Made by a program: the position numbers and the translations under genes | NCBI GenBank assembly: GCA_018268785.1 | Contig: JAFDVY010000022.1 | Span: forward strand, 1-41,948 | DNA from: Acidobacteriota bacterium | GTDB lineage: Bacteria; Acidobacteriota; Terriglobia; Acidiferrales; UBA7541 | Reading direction: 5' to 3' | DNA: 41,948 bases | Part shown: positions 26,335 to 34,751 of the stretch, piece after piece | How the letters are laid out: each line of letters opens with the position of its first letter | How positions within the stretch are numbered: the stretch's first letter is position 1 | Notes under the pieces: generated by a model | Databases searched by the model: none | Told to the model about the DNA's origin: nothing | What the model saw: only the letters and a program-made list of their open reading frames with translations

Positions 26335-29300
26335 ATGCGCTTCCAACCTCGCAGCTGGACTCTCTCGTCATTCCTGCTTCTTGCCTTCAGCTTGACTTCG
26401 ATTCCACCCGCTATTGCTCAACAGACCGCGCCGGCCAATCCCAAGTCGACGAACTCGAAACCGCTTGCCAGTTCTGCTCAGGCGCAGCCGAAAGAGCCTG
26501 TTGCCTCCGTAGACTCCTCCCAATCAGAAGGGGAAGGCCCCGAATATCTTCGTCGCCGCGCCGAATGGTTTTATCGCCAGCGCGCTTCAGTAAAAGGACG
26601 CATTCCCGGCGGCGCTTACCAACGGGCATTCCAGCATCTTCAGAAAATGCTGGTAGCCGAAGGAAGATTGACACAAAACCCGGACGGCTCTTTCACTGCC
26701 GTGGCAGCCCCTCCACTTTTATCGTCCCTCGCGGTTACGTCCATTTGGAAATCTCTTGGCCCCGCGCCTGCCACTGGTGGGGAATTTTCTCCCGTCACCG
26801 GACGCGTGATGACCATCGCGATTGACCCTAGCGACTCCACTGGAAATACCGTTCTTCTCGGTGGCGCGATGGGAGGCATTTGGCGCAGCACCGATGCTGG
26901 CGCCACTTGGACTTCCGTTGGCGATCAGAACGCCTCTCTCGCCATGGGCTCGATTGCATTTGCCCCTTCGAACCCTGCAACCGTATATGCAGGAACCGGG
27001 GAGTTTTCTCTTGGTTTCGATACCTACTATGGTGCCGGCGTTCTCAAATCGACTGACCACGGAAAGACCTGGACGCAAACCTGTACTGTCGCCAGTGCCT
27101 CTTGTCCGTTCATCGGACCATACCTCGATGCGACAAATCCCGGCTTCGGTTTCCTCAATTTTGGCGGAGCACACATTAGCTACATTTCCGTCAATCCCAC
27201 GAATCCGAATTTGGTCCTTGTGGCCGTTCAGTTAATCGAAGAGGGACCCAAAGAGGGCGTCTACTGCTCTGACAATGGAGGGAACACCTGGTCAAACGTC
27301 CTGGCCGATGAAGAAGCCAGCTTTGTTGGATTCGCCTCTTCCACGGTCGCATACGCAGCCTTCGGCAATATTTTTGGAAGTTCCCAGGGCGCGCCCAATG
27401 GCAATGGCATCTACAAAGCAACGACGATCGGCGCCACCTGTGCCACTGTGCACTTTTCGCGCCTCACCTCCGCCACTCTTCCCACGCAAGCCTCCATGGG
27501 ACGCATTGATTTGGGGATCGCTCCCAGCGACCAGACGGGCAACACCGTCTACGCCTCAATCGCCGACGCTGGCTCCAACTCCGATTTGAATCTTGGCGTT
27601 TTTCTCACGACAAATGGCGGAACCTCCTGGATAAAGACCACTGCCCCGGACGTTTGTCAGCACCAATGCTGGTACGATAACGTCGTCAAAGTTGATCCCA
27701 CTCAACCGGGGACGGCCTTCCTTGCCGGTGGCGCTGTCGCGGATGGCAGCGGCAATCCCGCGTGGGTAGTTCGTACCACCAACAACGGCACGTCATGGTC
27801 TTCCGTCATTCCCAATATTCCGGCTGGTAGCGCGGCTCTTCCGCATGTGGACAATCACGCCCTTGCCATGTTCAAGCTGCAAAACGGCAAAGTCCGCCTT
27901 TATCTTGGCAATGATGGCGGCATCTGGCGTACCGACGACGCCGAAGCTGCTTCCGTCCAATGGACAAATCTCAATAACCCTTCGCTCTCAATCACCCAGT
28001 TTTATCCCGCCGTTTCTGTTCCCGTATCGAATCCAAACGCTGCCTTCGGCGGAACTCAGGACAACGGAAGCCTTATCTATCAGGGCGGAGTCTCGTGGGT
28101 GGATAGCCAGCTCTGCGGCGACGGCGGCTTCACTGCCGTCGATAATCAGATTCCAAGCACAATCTACGTTGGGTGTGTCACTGGAGCTCCCGTAAACGTA
28201 TCCGTTCAGAACGGAGCGCTGGGCACATTTTCTCCAGCATCCAGCGGCATTAATCCCGCTGACAATTCCAGTTTCGTGCCGCCTCTCGCTACCGACCCCA
28301 ATACACCGAACGTCCTCTATTTCGGCACTGTCAAGGTCTACCAATCTTTGGACGCAGGCACGACTTGGAACGTCATCAGTCCAGATTTGGTCGGAGGCAA
28401 CAATTGGCTTACAGCGCTAACAGTTGCGCCCGGCAATCCAAACATCCTCTACGCCGGTTCCAACACCAATGCCGGTTTTACGTTCACCAACATTTCGGTC
28501 ACGAATACCAATTTCGTCGGCGCAAGCTTTTGGAATCAGAGCGGAATTCCGCCTCGCCAAATCAACTCAATTGGTGCCGATCCATCTGACGCCACAGGCA
28601 TGACTGCCTATGTCGCATTCTCTGGATTTTCTTTTGTCGGCAACGATCCCTTTGGGAATGCAGTGAATGATCCGCTCGGTCACATCTTTAAGACAACGAA
28701 CGGCGGTCAATCTTGGTCGGACGTCAGTTGTTCCGTCGCAAATTGTTCCACGCCGGCCGCAAAAGACTTGCCGAATGTCCCTGTCAACGACGTACTCGTC
28801 GATCCGAATTTACCGAATACTCTTTACGCCGCCACCGACCTCGGCGTTTTCATCGGCGATTGTTCCACTTCGCCCTGCTCTTGGACCACCCTTGGCACCG
28901 GTCTGCCCCGCGTTGCAGTACTTTCGCTTCGCGTTCACGCAGCGTCCCGCACGCTCTTGGCTGGCACACACGGCCGCGGTGCCTGGACCATCGACCTGAA
29001 TAATTTCACATTTTCAGGTCCCCATATTTCTTCCATCTCGCCCGTTTCCGCAAACTCCGGAAGTGCGACCTTCACGCTCACAGTGAATGGTTCGGGCCTT
29101 ACCGGCGGGACAATTCAGTGGAATGGCTCTACGACGGGCGTTACGACGACGCAAGTTTCAGATTCGCAGTTGACGGCCAGTGTGGCTGCATCTCTCGTTG
29201 CTGTTGCCGGTGTTCCAAAGATCACCGCGCAGGTTGCAAGTCAGGCCAGCAATTCGCTGCCATTCTCCGTGCTGGCCGCAACACCCACTCTCACCAGTGT

Positions 29301-31455
29301 TACGCCGTCGAGCACCCCAGTCCAAACTCCGAATCCATCTACAAACATCACCGTAAAATTCATCGGAACGGGATTTTCAAGCTTAGCGAAAATTCTCTGG
29401 AATGGTGCGCCAAGCGGTGCCACCGTCGCAGCCCCCACCGCCTCTTGCCCCCTTCCCACTTGCTTAACGGCATCCTTGCCCGCCAGCCTCTTGGGCCCAT
29501 TTGGCAGCACCAACGACATCAGCGTGCTCAATACTCCTCCCGGCGGCGGTCAATCGAAACCGCTGACCTTTAAGGTCGTCGCCCCTCCACCTCCGAACGA
29601 TAACTTCGCAAACGCCATCATCATCACCACACTGAGCCTTGTTGATCTTCAAGACTCTTCCGGAGCAACAACTGAGTCGTCTGACCCTGTTCCTTCCTGC
29701 GCTACACAATTCACCGCCGCGCAAGGCAACACCGGTGGCCATCCCAACGGTGCCTACAACACCATCTGGTACAAATTCACCCCTCAGTTCTCCGCGAATT
29801 TGTCCCTTGATCTATCTAACAGCTCCTATGACACCGTCTTATCCGTTTGGCAGGGCACGCAGGGAAATCTCACGCAGGTTGCCTGCAACGACGACATAAA
29901 TCCGGGCATTGTTATTCAATCGCAGCTGCAAAGTGTTCCGCTGACCGCAGGCACCACCTACTACATTATGGTCAGCTCGTTTGGCCCTCCGGATGCCAAC
30001 CCCGTCGCCCTGGGTGGACGTTCCTTCTTGATTTTTAACTACAATGGCGGCGAATTCCCGACTCCAACTATCACATCCATGTCGCCGACAAGCGCCAACT
30101 CAGGCGATCAGGGGGCAACGTTCACTGTGAACGGTTCGAACTTCCTTAGCGGTGCGACGGTTCTAATTGTTACCAGCGAGGATTTCACCCCACAACCTCA
30201 ACCAACGAAATTCATTAGCTCCAGTCAACTCACTGCGAGTGTTCCGGCGTCTGCAATCGCCCTTCCTGGCCCTGGCACCTTGTTTGTACAAAATCCGCAG
30301 CCTTCAATAGGTTCTTCGAACACGCTAAGTTTCACGGTTAACGTCGGCACCTACCCGGTTCCAAAGTTAAACGGCATTTCGCCTGCCAGCGTCATTGCCA
30401 CGACACCTGGCACGGTGATTGATGCGGGCGGCGATTTCTTCGCTTCTAACGCTGTTCTTAACTTCAACGGAGTTGCTGAGCAGACCACAGTCAATAATCC
30501 AACGAGTCTCACCGCAATTATTCCTGCATCTCAGATTGGCGTCGCGAACGTCGGCACAATACAGGTCACCGTTTCGAACCCCAGCCCAGGTGGCGGGCCT
30601 TCGACCTCGATTCCGTTTACAGTCACGCTGCCAAATCCAATTCCGACCATTACTTCCATAAACCCGTCCAGCGTGCCCGCAAACCCATCGAATCCTCCGA
30701 CAGTAACCGTCAGCGGTTCGAACTTTCAACAAGGAGCTGCACTCTTTTTTTTCAGTAGCGCATCGAATAATTTCGTTCAGACTGCCACTTTCGTGAGCGC
30801 GACCCAACTCACCTTCGTGCCACTCGGTTATGTCCTCAATAGTCCGGCTTCCTACAGCGTCTCTGTTGTCGATCCTCCTCCGGGTGGCTACTCCAATTCC
30901 GTAAATTTTGCGGTCGTCGCACCGGACTTCACCCTCACTGCTTCCGGAACAATCTCCCAAACCGTCAACGCTGGCGCCACGGCAACCTACACAAACGTGC
31001 TGACGGTCTCGCCTCAAAACGGATTCGCTTCCACTGTGAATCTTTCTTGCTCCGTCATCGCTACCGCCACACACTGTTCCGTTAACCCAACATCGCTGAC
31101 TAACGGCTCCGCCACGGTTGCCGTCACTACAACGGCTCGTGCGCTTATGCCGCCGATATTCCGCACTCCTCGACCTTATTGGCCGTTGCCGGTCTATTTG
31201 TTCCTGATCGCAGCAGTTCTCGCCGCGATTTTGTTGGCGCTTCGTGCGCGGCGTTTCCGCCTCGCTTTCGCGATTCCGTTCGCAGCGCTTGCGCTCCTCT
31301 TTGTTCTCCATTCCGCCGGTTGCGGCGGTGGCAGCTACTCGCCTCCTCCGCCCCCGCCTCCGACCGGCACTGCGGCGGGCACCTACACGATCAACGTGAC
31401 CGCCACCTCCGGCACCTTAACGCACACAACCACGCTCACCCTGGTCGTGAATTAG
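26335..31455 (+). CDS. Giant exported Asp-box/IPT-repeat protein with split C-terminal domain
   Basis: This encodes 1706 residues. The signal peptide is about 1-28 ('IPPAIAQQ'). Residues ~130-880 contain many sortilin/BNR-type Asp-box motifs ('STDAGATW', 'STDHGKTW', 'SDNGGNTW', 'TTNGGTSW', 'SLDAGTTW'), implying beta-propellers. Then come IPT/TIG immunoglobulin-like repeats ('ISSISPVSANSG', 'LTSVTPSSTP'), a pre-peptidase-like beta domain ('NTIWYKFTPQFSANLSLDLS'), and three more IPT repeats ('ITSMSPTSANSG', 'LNGISPASV', 'ITSINPSSVP'). The final Ig-like domain is interrupted by two hydrophobic helices (about 1615-1662), a cysteine-glycine stretch 'CGGG' (C1663) and a proline run, then resumes with 'GTYTINVTATSG'. 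It is probably a surface or secreted adhesin or glycan-binding protein; no catalytic residues were identified. Confidence 0.88.
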   Translation: MRFQPRSWTLSSFLLLAFSLTSIPPAIAQQTAPANPKSTNSKPLASSAQAQPKEPVASVDSSQSEGEGPEYLRRRAEWFYRQRASVKGRIPGGAYQRAFQHLQKMLVAEGRLTQNPDGSFTAVAAPPLLSSLAVTSIWKSLGPAPATGGEFSPVTGRVMTIAIDPSDSTGNTVLLGGAMGGIWRSTDAGATWTSVGDQNASLAMGSIAFAPSNPATVYAGTGEFSLGFDTYYGAGVLKSTDHGKTWTQTCTVASASCPFIGPYLDATNPGFGFLNFGGAHISYISVNPTNPNLVLVAVQLIEEGPKEGVYCSDNGGNTWSNVLADEEASFVGFASSTVAYAAFGNIFGSSQGAPNGNGIYKATTIGATCATVHFSRLTSATLPTQASMGRIDLGIAPSDQTGNTVYASIADAGSNSDLNLGVFLTTNGGTSWIKTTAPDVCQHQCWYDNVVKVDPTQPGTAFLAGGAVADGSGNPAWVVRTTNNGTSWSSVIPNIPAGSAALPHVDNHALAMFKLQNGKVRLYLGNDGGIWRTDDAEAASVQWTNLNNPSLSITQFYPAVSVPVSNPNAAFGGTQDNGSLIYQGGVSWVDSQLCGDGGFTAVDNQIPSTIYVGCVTGAPVNVSVQNGALGTFSPASSGINPADNSSFVPPLATDPNTPNVLYFGTVKVYQSLDAGTTWNVISPDLVGGNNWLTALTVAPGNPNILYAGSNTNAGFTFTNISVTNTNFVGASFWNQSGIPPRQINSIGADPSDATGMTAYVAFSGFSFVGNDPFGNAVNDPLGHIFKTTNGGQSWSDVSCSVANCSTPAAKDLPNVPVNDVLVDPNLPNTLYAATDLGVFIGDCSTSPCSWTTLGTGLPRVAVLSLRVHAASRTLLAGTHGRGAWTIDLNNFTFSGPHISSISPVSANSGSATFTLTVNGSGLTGGTIQWNGSTTGVTTTQVSDSQLTASVAASLVAVAGVPKITAQVASQASNSLPFSVLAATPTLTSVTPSSTPVQTPNPSTNITVKFIGTGFSSLAKILWNGAPSGATVAAPTASCPLPTCLTASLPASLLGPFGSTNDISVLNTPPGGGQSKPLTFKVVAPPPPNDNFANAIIITTLSLVDLQDSSGATTESSDPVPSCATQFTAAQGNTGGHPNGAYNTIWYKFTPQFSANLSLDLSNSSYDTVLSVWQGTQGNLTQVACNDDINPGIVIQSQLQSVPLTAGTTYYIMVSSFGPPDANPVALGGRSFLIFNYNGGEFPTPTITSMSPTSANSGDQGATFTVNGSNFLSGATVLIVTSEDFTPQPQPTKFISSSQLTASVPASAIALPGPGTLFVQNPQPSIGSSNTLSFTVNVGTYPVPKLNGISPASVIATTPGTVIDAGGDFFASNAVLNFNGVAEQTTVNNPTSLTAIIPASQIGVANVGTIQVTVSNPSPGGGPSTSIPFTVTLPNPIPTITSINPSSVPANPSNPPTVTVSGSNFQQGAALFFFSSASNNFVQTATFVSATQLTFVPLGYVLNSPASYSVSVVDPPPGGYSNSVNFAVVAPDFTLTASGTISQTVNAGATATYTNVLTVSPQNGFASTVNLSCSVIATATHCSVNPTSLTNGSATVAVTTTARALMPPIFRTPRPYWPLPVYLFLIAAVLAAILLALRARRFRLAFAIPFAALALLFVLHSAGCGGGSYSPPPPPPPTGTAAGTYTINVTATSGTLTHTTTLTLVVN

Positions 31456-31503
31456 AACGGGTACTCTGCAATATTTGGCGAGACCTTGGTCCGATCCCGG
31501 TAC

Positions 31504-33180
31504 CTAATTCTTGCAACTCTCGGGAATCGTCTGTTCCTTCGTGATCAATTTTTCTCGATGATCGATTCCGCCCGACGCCGCCACCTCTCCCACATTCAAT
31601 TGCCGCAAAAAGAAATTGATCGCCGTGTTGATCACCTGCGGCATCGAATAGCCCACTCCCACCGCAAGATCAATCGACAGCGTCGCCGATTTGCACATCT
31701 TTATCCCTAAATCTGACCCTCGCGTGAATCCCACCGATGCGATGTAGTTGATGTACGGCCCCGTCACAAATCCAAACGCACCGATTCCCACGATCACTTT
31801 TCCCGAATACGCCAGCACGATTCCATTCACTCCCACCGAAGCCCCGCCAATCGTGTTCACCAGCGATTTCTTCACCGAAAAGTCCATGGGTGCCGCCGCG
31901 GTCCACTGCCCGTTGATGTATCCCATCTGGAAGCTGCCCTTGAATCCGTAATCCGCTGTCGCCGTCAAAGACGCAGTCTTCGCGCTGAACGCTGTCTTCA
32001 GCAGAAATGTCTGCTTCAGCGTCGCCGCAAATGGCACTGCCAACCCCGAAATCGGAATGCTGAAATCCACGGGCAGCGCGATCTCTTTTCCCAGGTTGTT
32101 CAGCGTCGCGCTCGCGTCCATCGATGTCCCCGCTTCGAAATCGAACGTCAGCCCCGCCGCGCCTTTCAATTCCAGCGCCGCCGTCCGGATTTGCCCGCCC
32201 TTGATGTCCAGATTGAAATGCAGCGAAGGATGGTCCAGCTTGATCACCGCATACGCCAGAAACCGCAGCCCCGCCTTGTCGTACTGAATCTTCAGCCCGA
32301 TTCCGCCGCAGCAAAATGGCTTCAAGTTGAAGTCCGATAGCTGAATGTCCTGCGGCGGCCCTTTCAGTGGAGGCACACCCGGCGTGCCCGGCAGTTTCGG
32401 CGTTTGCGCGAACGAAATTTCCTTTGCCGTCGGATGCGTCGTCCCATAGAGCGCCAGATTCCGCACCGCCGCCACATCGCGATCTGTCCAAATCACCGGA
32501 CTGTCTTGTTCCGACAAATCTCCGGGCAGCGCTCTCTTCGTTCCGCGCAGGGACTGAAAGCCGCCGTCCGGCAGAATCAAGCTCACTCCCACGGCTCGTA
32601 CTTCGCCGCGGCCGCCAAGCCGTGGCTGGATTGCCTGAGTCAGTTTTGGCGCTTCCGCAACCGCACCCGGATAGTCTGGCGCCGTATAGGCAATCATCGA
32701 ATCCAGATCCAGCGGCTGATCCGTCGCCATCGTCGCATCTTGAATAATGTCCGTCAGCGCCACAGGCCCCAGCAGCAATGTCAGGTTGTTCCCGTCGCGT
32801 TGCGTCGCCAGAATTTTTCCCGCCGCGCGGCTCGTCAGAAACACGATCTTTCCCGTCTTCATCTGCGCCGCTTCCGGCAAGTTCGCGTCAATCGTGACGC
32901 TCACGCCATCCGAATTCGCCGATTTGATCGCGTCCGCGCCGTGCTCCACCACAATCACGTCCGGCTGGTACGTCACCTGGCTGTTCTTCGTCGGAGAAAC
33001 GCCGTACTTAAACTCGTTCTCACTCAGCTTCGAAGTGTCAAACGCTTTCCCCTGCCGCGCCTCGTTCCGCGTCTCTTCTGAAACCTCCTGCTTCTTGCAC
33101 CCCTCCAGCAATCCCCCCGGCCCCGCTACCATCACAAATGCCAGTATTCCCGCACTAATCCTCCGTCGCGATTCCCGCAT
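31504..33180 (-). CDS. Predicted lipoprotein of unknown function
   Basis: This encodes 558 residues. ATG 33180 has a strong GAGGAGAG Shine-Dalgarno. The N-terminus 'MRESRRRISAGILAF' plus 'GGLLEGCKKQ' is a lipoprotein signal with lipidation cysteine C28 (lipobox LEGC). The first half is mixed alpha/beta, including 'PDVIVVEHGADAIKSA' and 'GKIVFLTSRAAGKILATQRD'. The second half, from 'DIQLSDFNLKPFCCGGIGLK', consists of alternating hydrophobic and polar residues typical of long antiparallel beta strands ('LHFNLDIKGGQIRTAALELK', 'TASLTATADYGFKGSFQMGY'). I do not recognise the family. It is convergent with the giant exported protein (48 bp between stops). A role at the outer membrane is inferred only from the lipid anchor and beta character. 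Confidence 0.8.
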   Translation of the reverse strand: MRESRRRISAGILAFVMVAGPGGLLEGCKKQEVSEETRNEARQGKAFDTSKLSENEFKYGVSPTKNSQVTYQPDVIVVEHGADAIKSANSDGVSVTIDANLPEAAQMKTGKIVFLTSRAAGKILATQRDGNNLTLLLGPVALTDIIQDATMATDQPLDLDSMIAYTAPDYPGAVAEAPKLTQAIQPRLGGRGEVRAVGVSLILPDGGFQSLRGTKRALPGDLSEQDSPVIWTDRDVAAVRNLALYGTTHPTAKEISFAQTPKLPGTPGVPPLKGPPQDIQLSDFNLKPFCCGGIGLKIQYDKAGLRFLAYAVIKLDHPSLHFNLDIKGGQIRTAALELKGAAGLTFDFEAGTSMDASATLNNLGKEIALPVDFSIPISGLAVPFAATLKQTFLLKTAFSAKTASLTATADYGFKGSFQMGYINGQWTAAAPMDFSVKKSLVNTIGGASVGVNGIVLAYSGKVIVGIGAFGFVTGPYINYIASVGFTRGSDLGIKMCKSATLSIDLAVGVGYSMPQVINTAINFFLRQLNVGEVAASGGIDHREKLITKEQTIPESCKN

Positions 33181-33248
33181 CTCGCTCTCCTCAATTCAGT
33201 AATGTCTTTGGCGAATCCTTACTTCATTGCAAGAGATTCTAATGTAGA

Positions 33249-33274
33249 GCCGTCCTTCAAGGGCGGCATCTTTT
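33249..33274 (+). terminator. Stem-loop, possible weak terminator
   Basis: GCCGTCC (33249-33255) pairs with GGGCGGC (33261-33267), allowing one G-U, around a 5-nt loop, followed by a short T-run (ATCTTTT). On the plus strand it resembles a weak intrinsic terminator, but no plus-strand gene ends nearby. On the minus strand it lies just upstream of the lipoprotein start, so an interspersed repeat or leader structure is equally possible. Confidence 0.35.
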
Positions 33275-33568
33275 GTGGGCGGGCATACTGTATCGAAAGC
33301 AGGGTGAAGCGGAGAACAAAATCAAAATCCAAACTTAAACGGGAAATCCGCAGCACAACAGTCAGAAACGGTGCCGCATGCTTCGATTTTTGAAGCGTGC
33401 GAGTTTAGAGTCAACGTCATGCAAGAAGTAAATCGCCCCCAAGGTGCCCGGGCAGGCGGCGCATCTTTCCCTTTCACGAACTCCGCACCGTAAGATACCA
33501 GCGATGTCATGGAACTGAACACAAAAACCGCAAACGGTAGGCCACCCATCGTTGCAACTCGTTCAGTT

Positions 33569-33650
33569 GGACTCGGGGGACGACTCGGGACTCGACTCGG
33601 GGACTCGGGGGACGGGACTCGGGGGACGGGGACTCGGGGGACGGACGGGA
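33569..33650. repeat. G-rich tandem repeat with G-quadruplex motif
   Basis: The unit ACTCGGGGGAC occurs four times (33571, 33603, 33617, 33632), mixed with truncated units ACTCGGG. The last three copies create runs G5-AC-G3-ACTC-G5-AC-G4-ACTC-G5, which satisfy the usual four-run G-quadruplex rule with 2-4 nt loops. The complementary strand is correspondingly C-rich. Translation of the repeat gives only Pro/Arg/Ser/Val low-complexity peptide, so it is not coding. Confidence 0.85.
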
Positions 33651-33720
33651 CGTTTTCCAAGATTCGATTTTTGGGTTAGGCGGGTGCGAAATCCCTAATC
33701 GCTCAGAAAAAATTTCGCGT

Positions 33721-33759
33721 GGCCCATCCTTGCGCTTTTGTTTATGCAAGGGTGGGGCC
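33721..33759. repeat. Imperfect palindrome (REP-like stem-loop)
   Basis: GGCCCATCCTTGC (33721-33733) is nearly the reverse complement of GCAAGGGTGGGGCC (33746-33759): one bulged base and one G-U, with a 12-nt loop. There is no T-tract on either side, so a classical terminator is unlikely. The size and shape resemble intergenic palindromic repeats, but no second copy is visible in this window. Confidence 0.6.
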
Positions 33760-33884
33760 GGTTTTCGTAGGCTTCTTTATTCCTTCCGACCATTAGGAAC
33801 TGAAAATTGTTGACCTCTCGCTCTTGCTTCCTGCTTTTGCCCCCGCTCTTTTCCAACTTGCTTCCTCATTCGAATCTAGTTAAC

Positions 33885-33903
33885 TTGACACGTGTGTTAT
33901 AAT
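33885..33903 (+). promoter_or_regulatory. Extended -10 promoter-like site
   Basis: A perfect TATAAT at 33898-33903 is preceded by TGT, giving the extended -10 form TGnTATAAT. A TTGACA is present at 33885-33890, but only 7 bp away, so it cannot be the matching -35. Transcription would start near 33910, just before a small hairpin CAGCGG/CCGCTG (33918-33934). The next plus-strand gene is the PilZ gene, about 510 nt downstream, implying a long leader or a separate small RNA. Confidence 0.45.
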
Positions 33904-34418
33904 GAACTGTATCTCCGCAGCGGCCAGCCCGCTGTGAGTCGTTCTTTGAAAACTTGTCTCTTCCACTTGGTCCACTTTGGCTAACCCATTTGCTTTGTTA
34001 ATCTTGCACTTTGCTTGCAGGATAAGTCTTTTGTTTTGATAACCTTCTGAATTGCCCGGGGTGGTATCATCAAAAGGAATACGGAGCCCTTGTGCAGGCA
34101 TTCTGTCCGAGGACGGTTCCCGCAAACTGTACCCTACCCTCGCCCTAAGTCCTTTATTCCCCATACTTACGCAAAATCAGGGGGAGGGGGTATCCCAACA
34201 GTTGCGCCCGAGGCGTTTCCCGCAAAACACCCGGACGTACCCTCTCCTGGTCCTCCAACGCTGTCTTCCAATCTCCGGTCTCTGGACTCTCGTCCTTGCC
34301 TCTTTCTCTCCTAGTACGTCGGTACTTTTTTTGGCCGCTCCCTTTTTGTACCTCTTGTCCTATTGTTCCCCAGACCTCGCCCAGCTACACTGGCCCTTCA
34401 ATTCGAGGAGGTTTTCCC

Positions 34419-34751
34419 TTGACCGGCTCTGAACGCCGCACAACCCAGCGCTTCTCCATGCGGCTTCCCCTTACCGTTCGTTGGACTACTGGGGCCGCCG
34501 TTGGAGAAACCAGCACTGAATCCCGCGATGTCAGCTCCCGCGGGGTCTACTTTTACCTTGCCAAGGACGTCAAGGAAGGCTCCGCCGTTGAAATCCTTCT
34601 GACGCTTCCGAACGAGATCACTTTGGCCGGACCGGTTCGCGTCCGTTGCCTCGGCCGCGTTCAACGCACCGAACCGCGCGATGAAGCCTCCGTGGGAGTC
34701 GTGGCTGCAATCGAGCGCTATGAATTTTTGCGCGGCGATGAGGACAACTGA
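34419..34751 (+). CDS. PilZ-domain protein
   Basis: This encodes 110 residues. The start is set at TTG 34419 because a near-perfect GAGGAGG (34405-34411) sits 7 nt upstream; the frame is open further up but that sequence is not domain-like. The protein is a single PilZ domain: the c-di-GMP-binding arginine motif R7-T-T-Q-R11 (RxxxR) and D37-V-S-S-R-G42 (DxSxxG) are both intact, followed by beta strands 'GSAVEILLTLP' and 'VRVRCLGRVQR'. It should bind cyclic di-GMP and relay it to a partner, in motility, exopolysaccharide or other surface functions. The partner is not evident. A terminator-like hairpin follows, so it is probably monocistronic. Confidence 0.88.
   Translation: MTGSERRTTQRFSMRLPLTVRWTTGAAVGETSTESRDVSSRGVYFYLAKDVKEGSAVEILLTLPNEITLAGPVRVRCLGRVQRTEPRDEASVGVVAAIERYEFLRGDEDN

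Larger units (their letters stand above)
33181..34418. other. Gene-poor 1.2-kb region with repeats, stem-loops and a promoter-like site
   Basis: No convincing gene was found in this stretch between the lipoprotein and PilZ genes. Short open frames (for example 33322-33660 and 33507-33749, minus; 34052-34432, plus) run through low-complexity repeats or lack domain-like sequence. The region holds a stem-loop at 33249, a G-rich tandem repeat at 33569-33650, a long imperfect palindrome at 33721, an extended -10 site at 33898, a small hairpin at 33918, two TTCCCGCAAA repeats exactly 100 bp apart (34117 and 34217), and a G-rich block (34180-34190). The last 500 bp are pyrimidine-rich on the plus strand. 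Confidence 0.6.

Noticed and set aside
31670-32491. Minus-strand ORF of 273 codons inside the lipoprotein gene
   Set aside because: It is Arg/Gly-rich, the +1 shadow of the lipoprotein frame, with no start signal.
33569-33650. CRISPR array
   Set aside because: Units are about 11-15 bp with no unique spacers of regular length and no cas genes; it is a simple tandem repeat.
33322-33660. Minus-strand ORF of 112 codons
   Set aside because: Its start lies in the G-rich tandem repeat, it has no ribosome-binding site of note and no recognisable domain.
33885-33903. TTGACA and TATAAT as a sigma-70 pair
   Set aside because: The spacer is only 7 bp, far from the 16-18 bp needed. Only the extended -10 reading was kept.
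34052-34432. Plus-strand ORF of 126 codons before the PilZ gene
   Set aside because: It has low-complexity composition, overlaps the PilZ start in another frame and shows no domain features.
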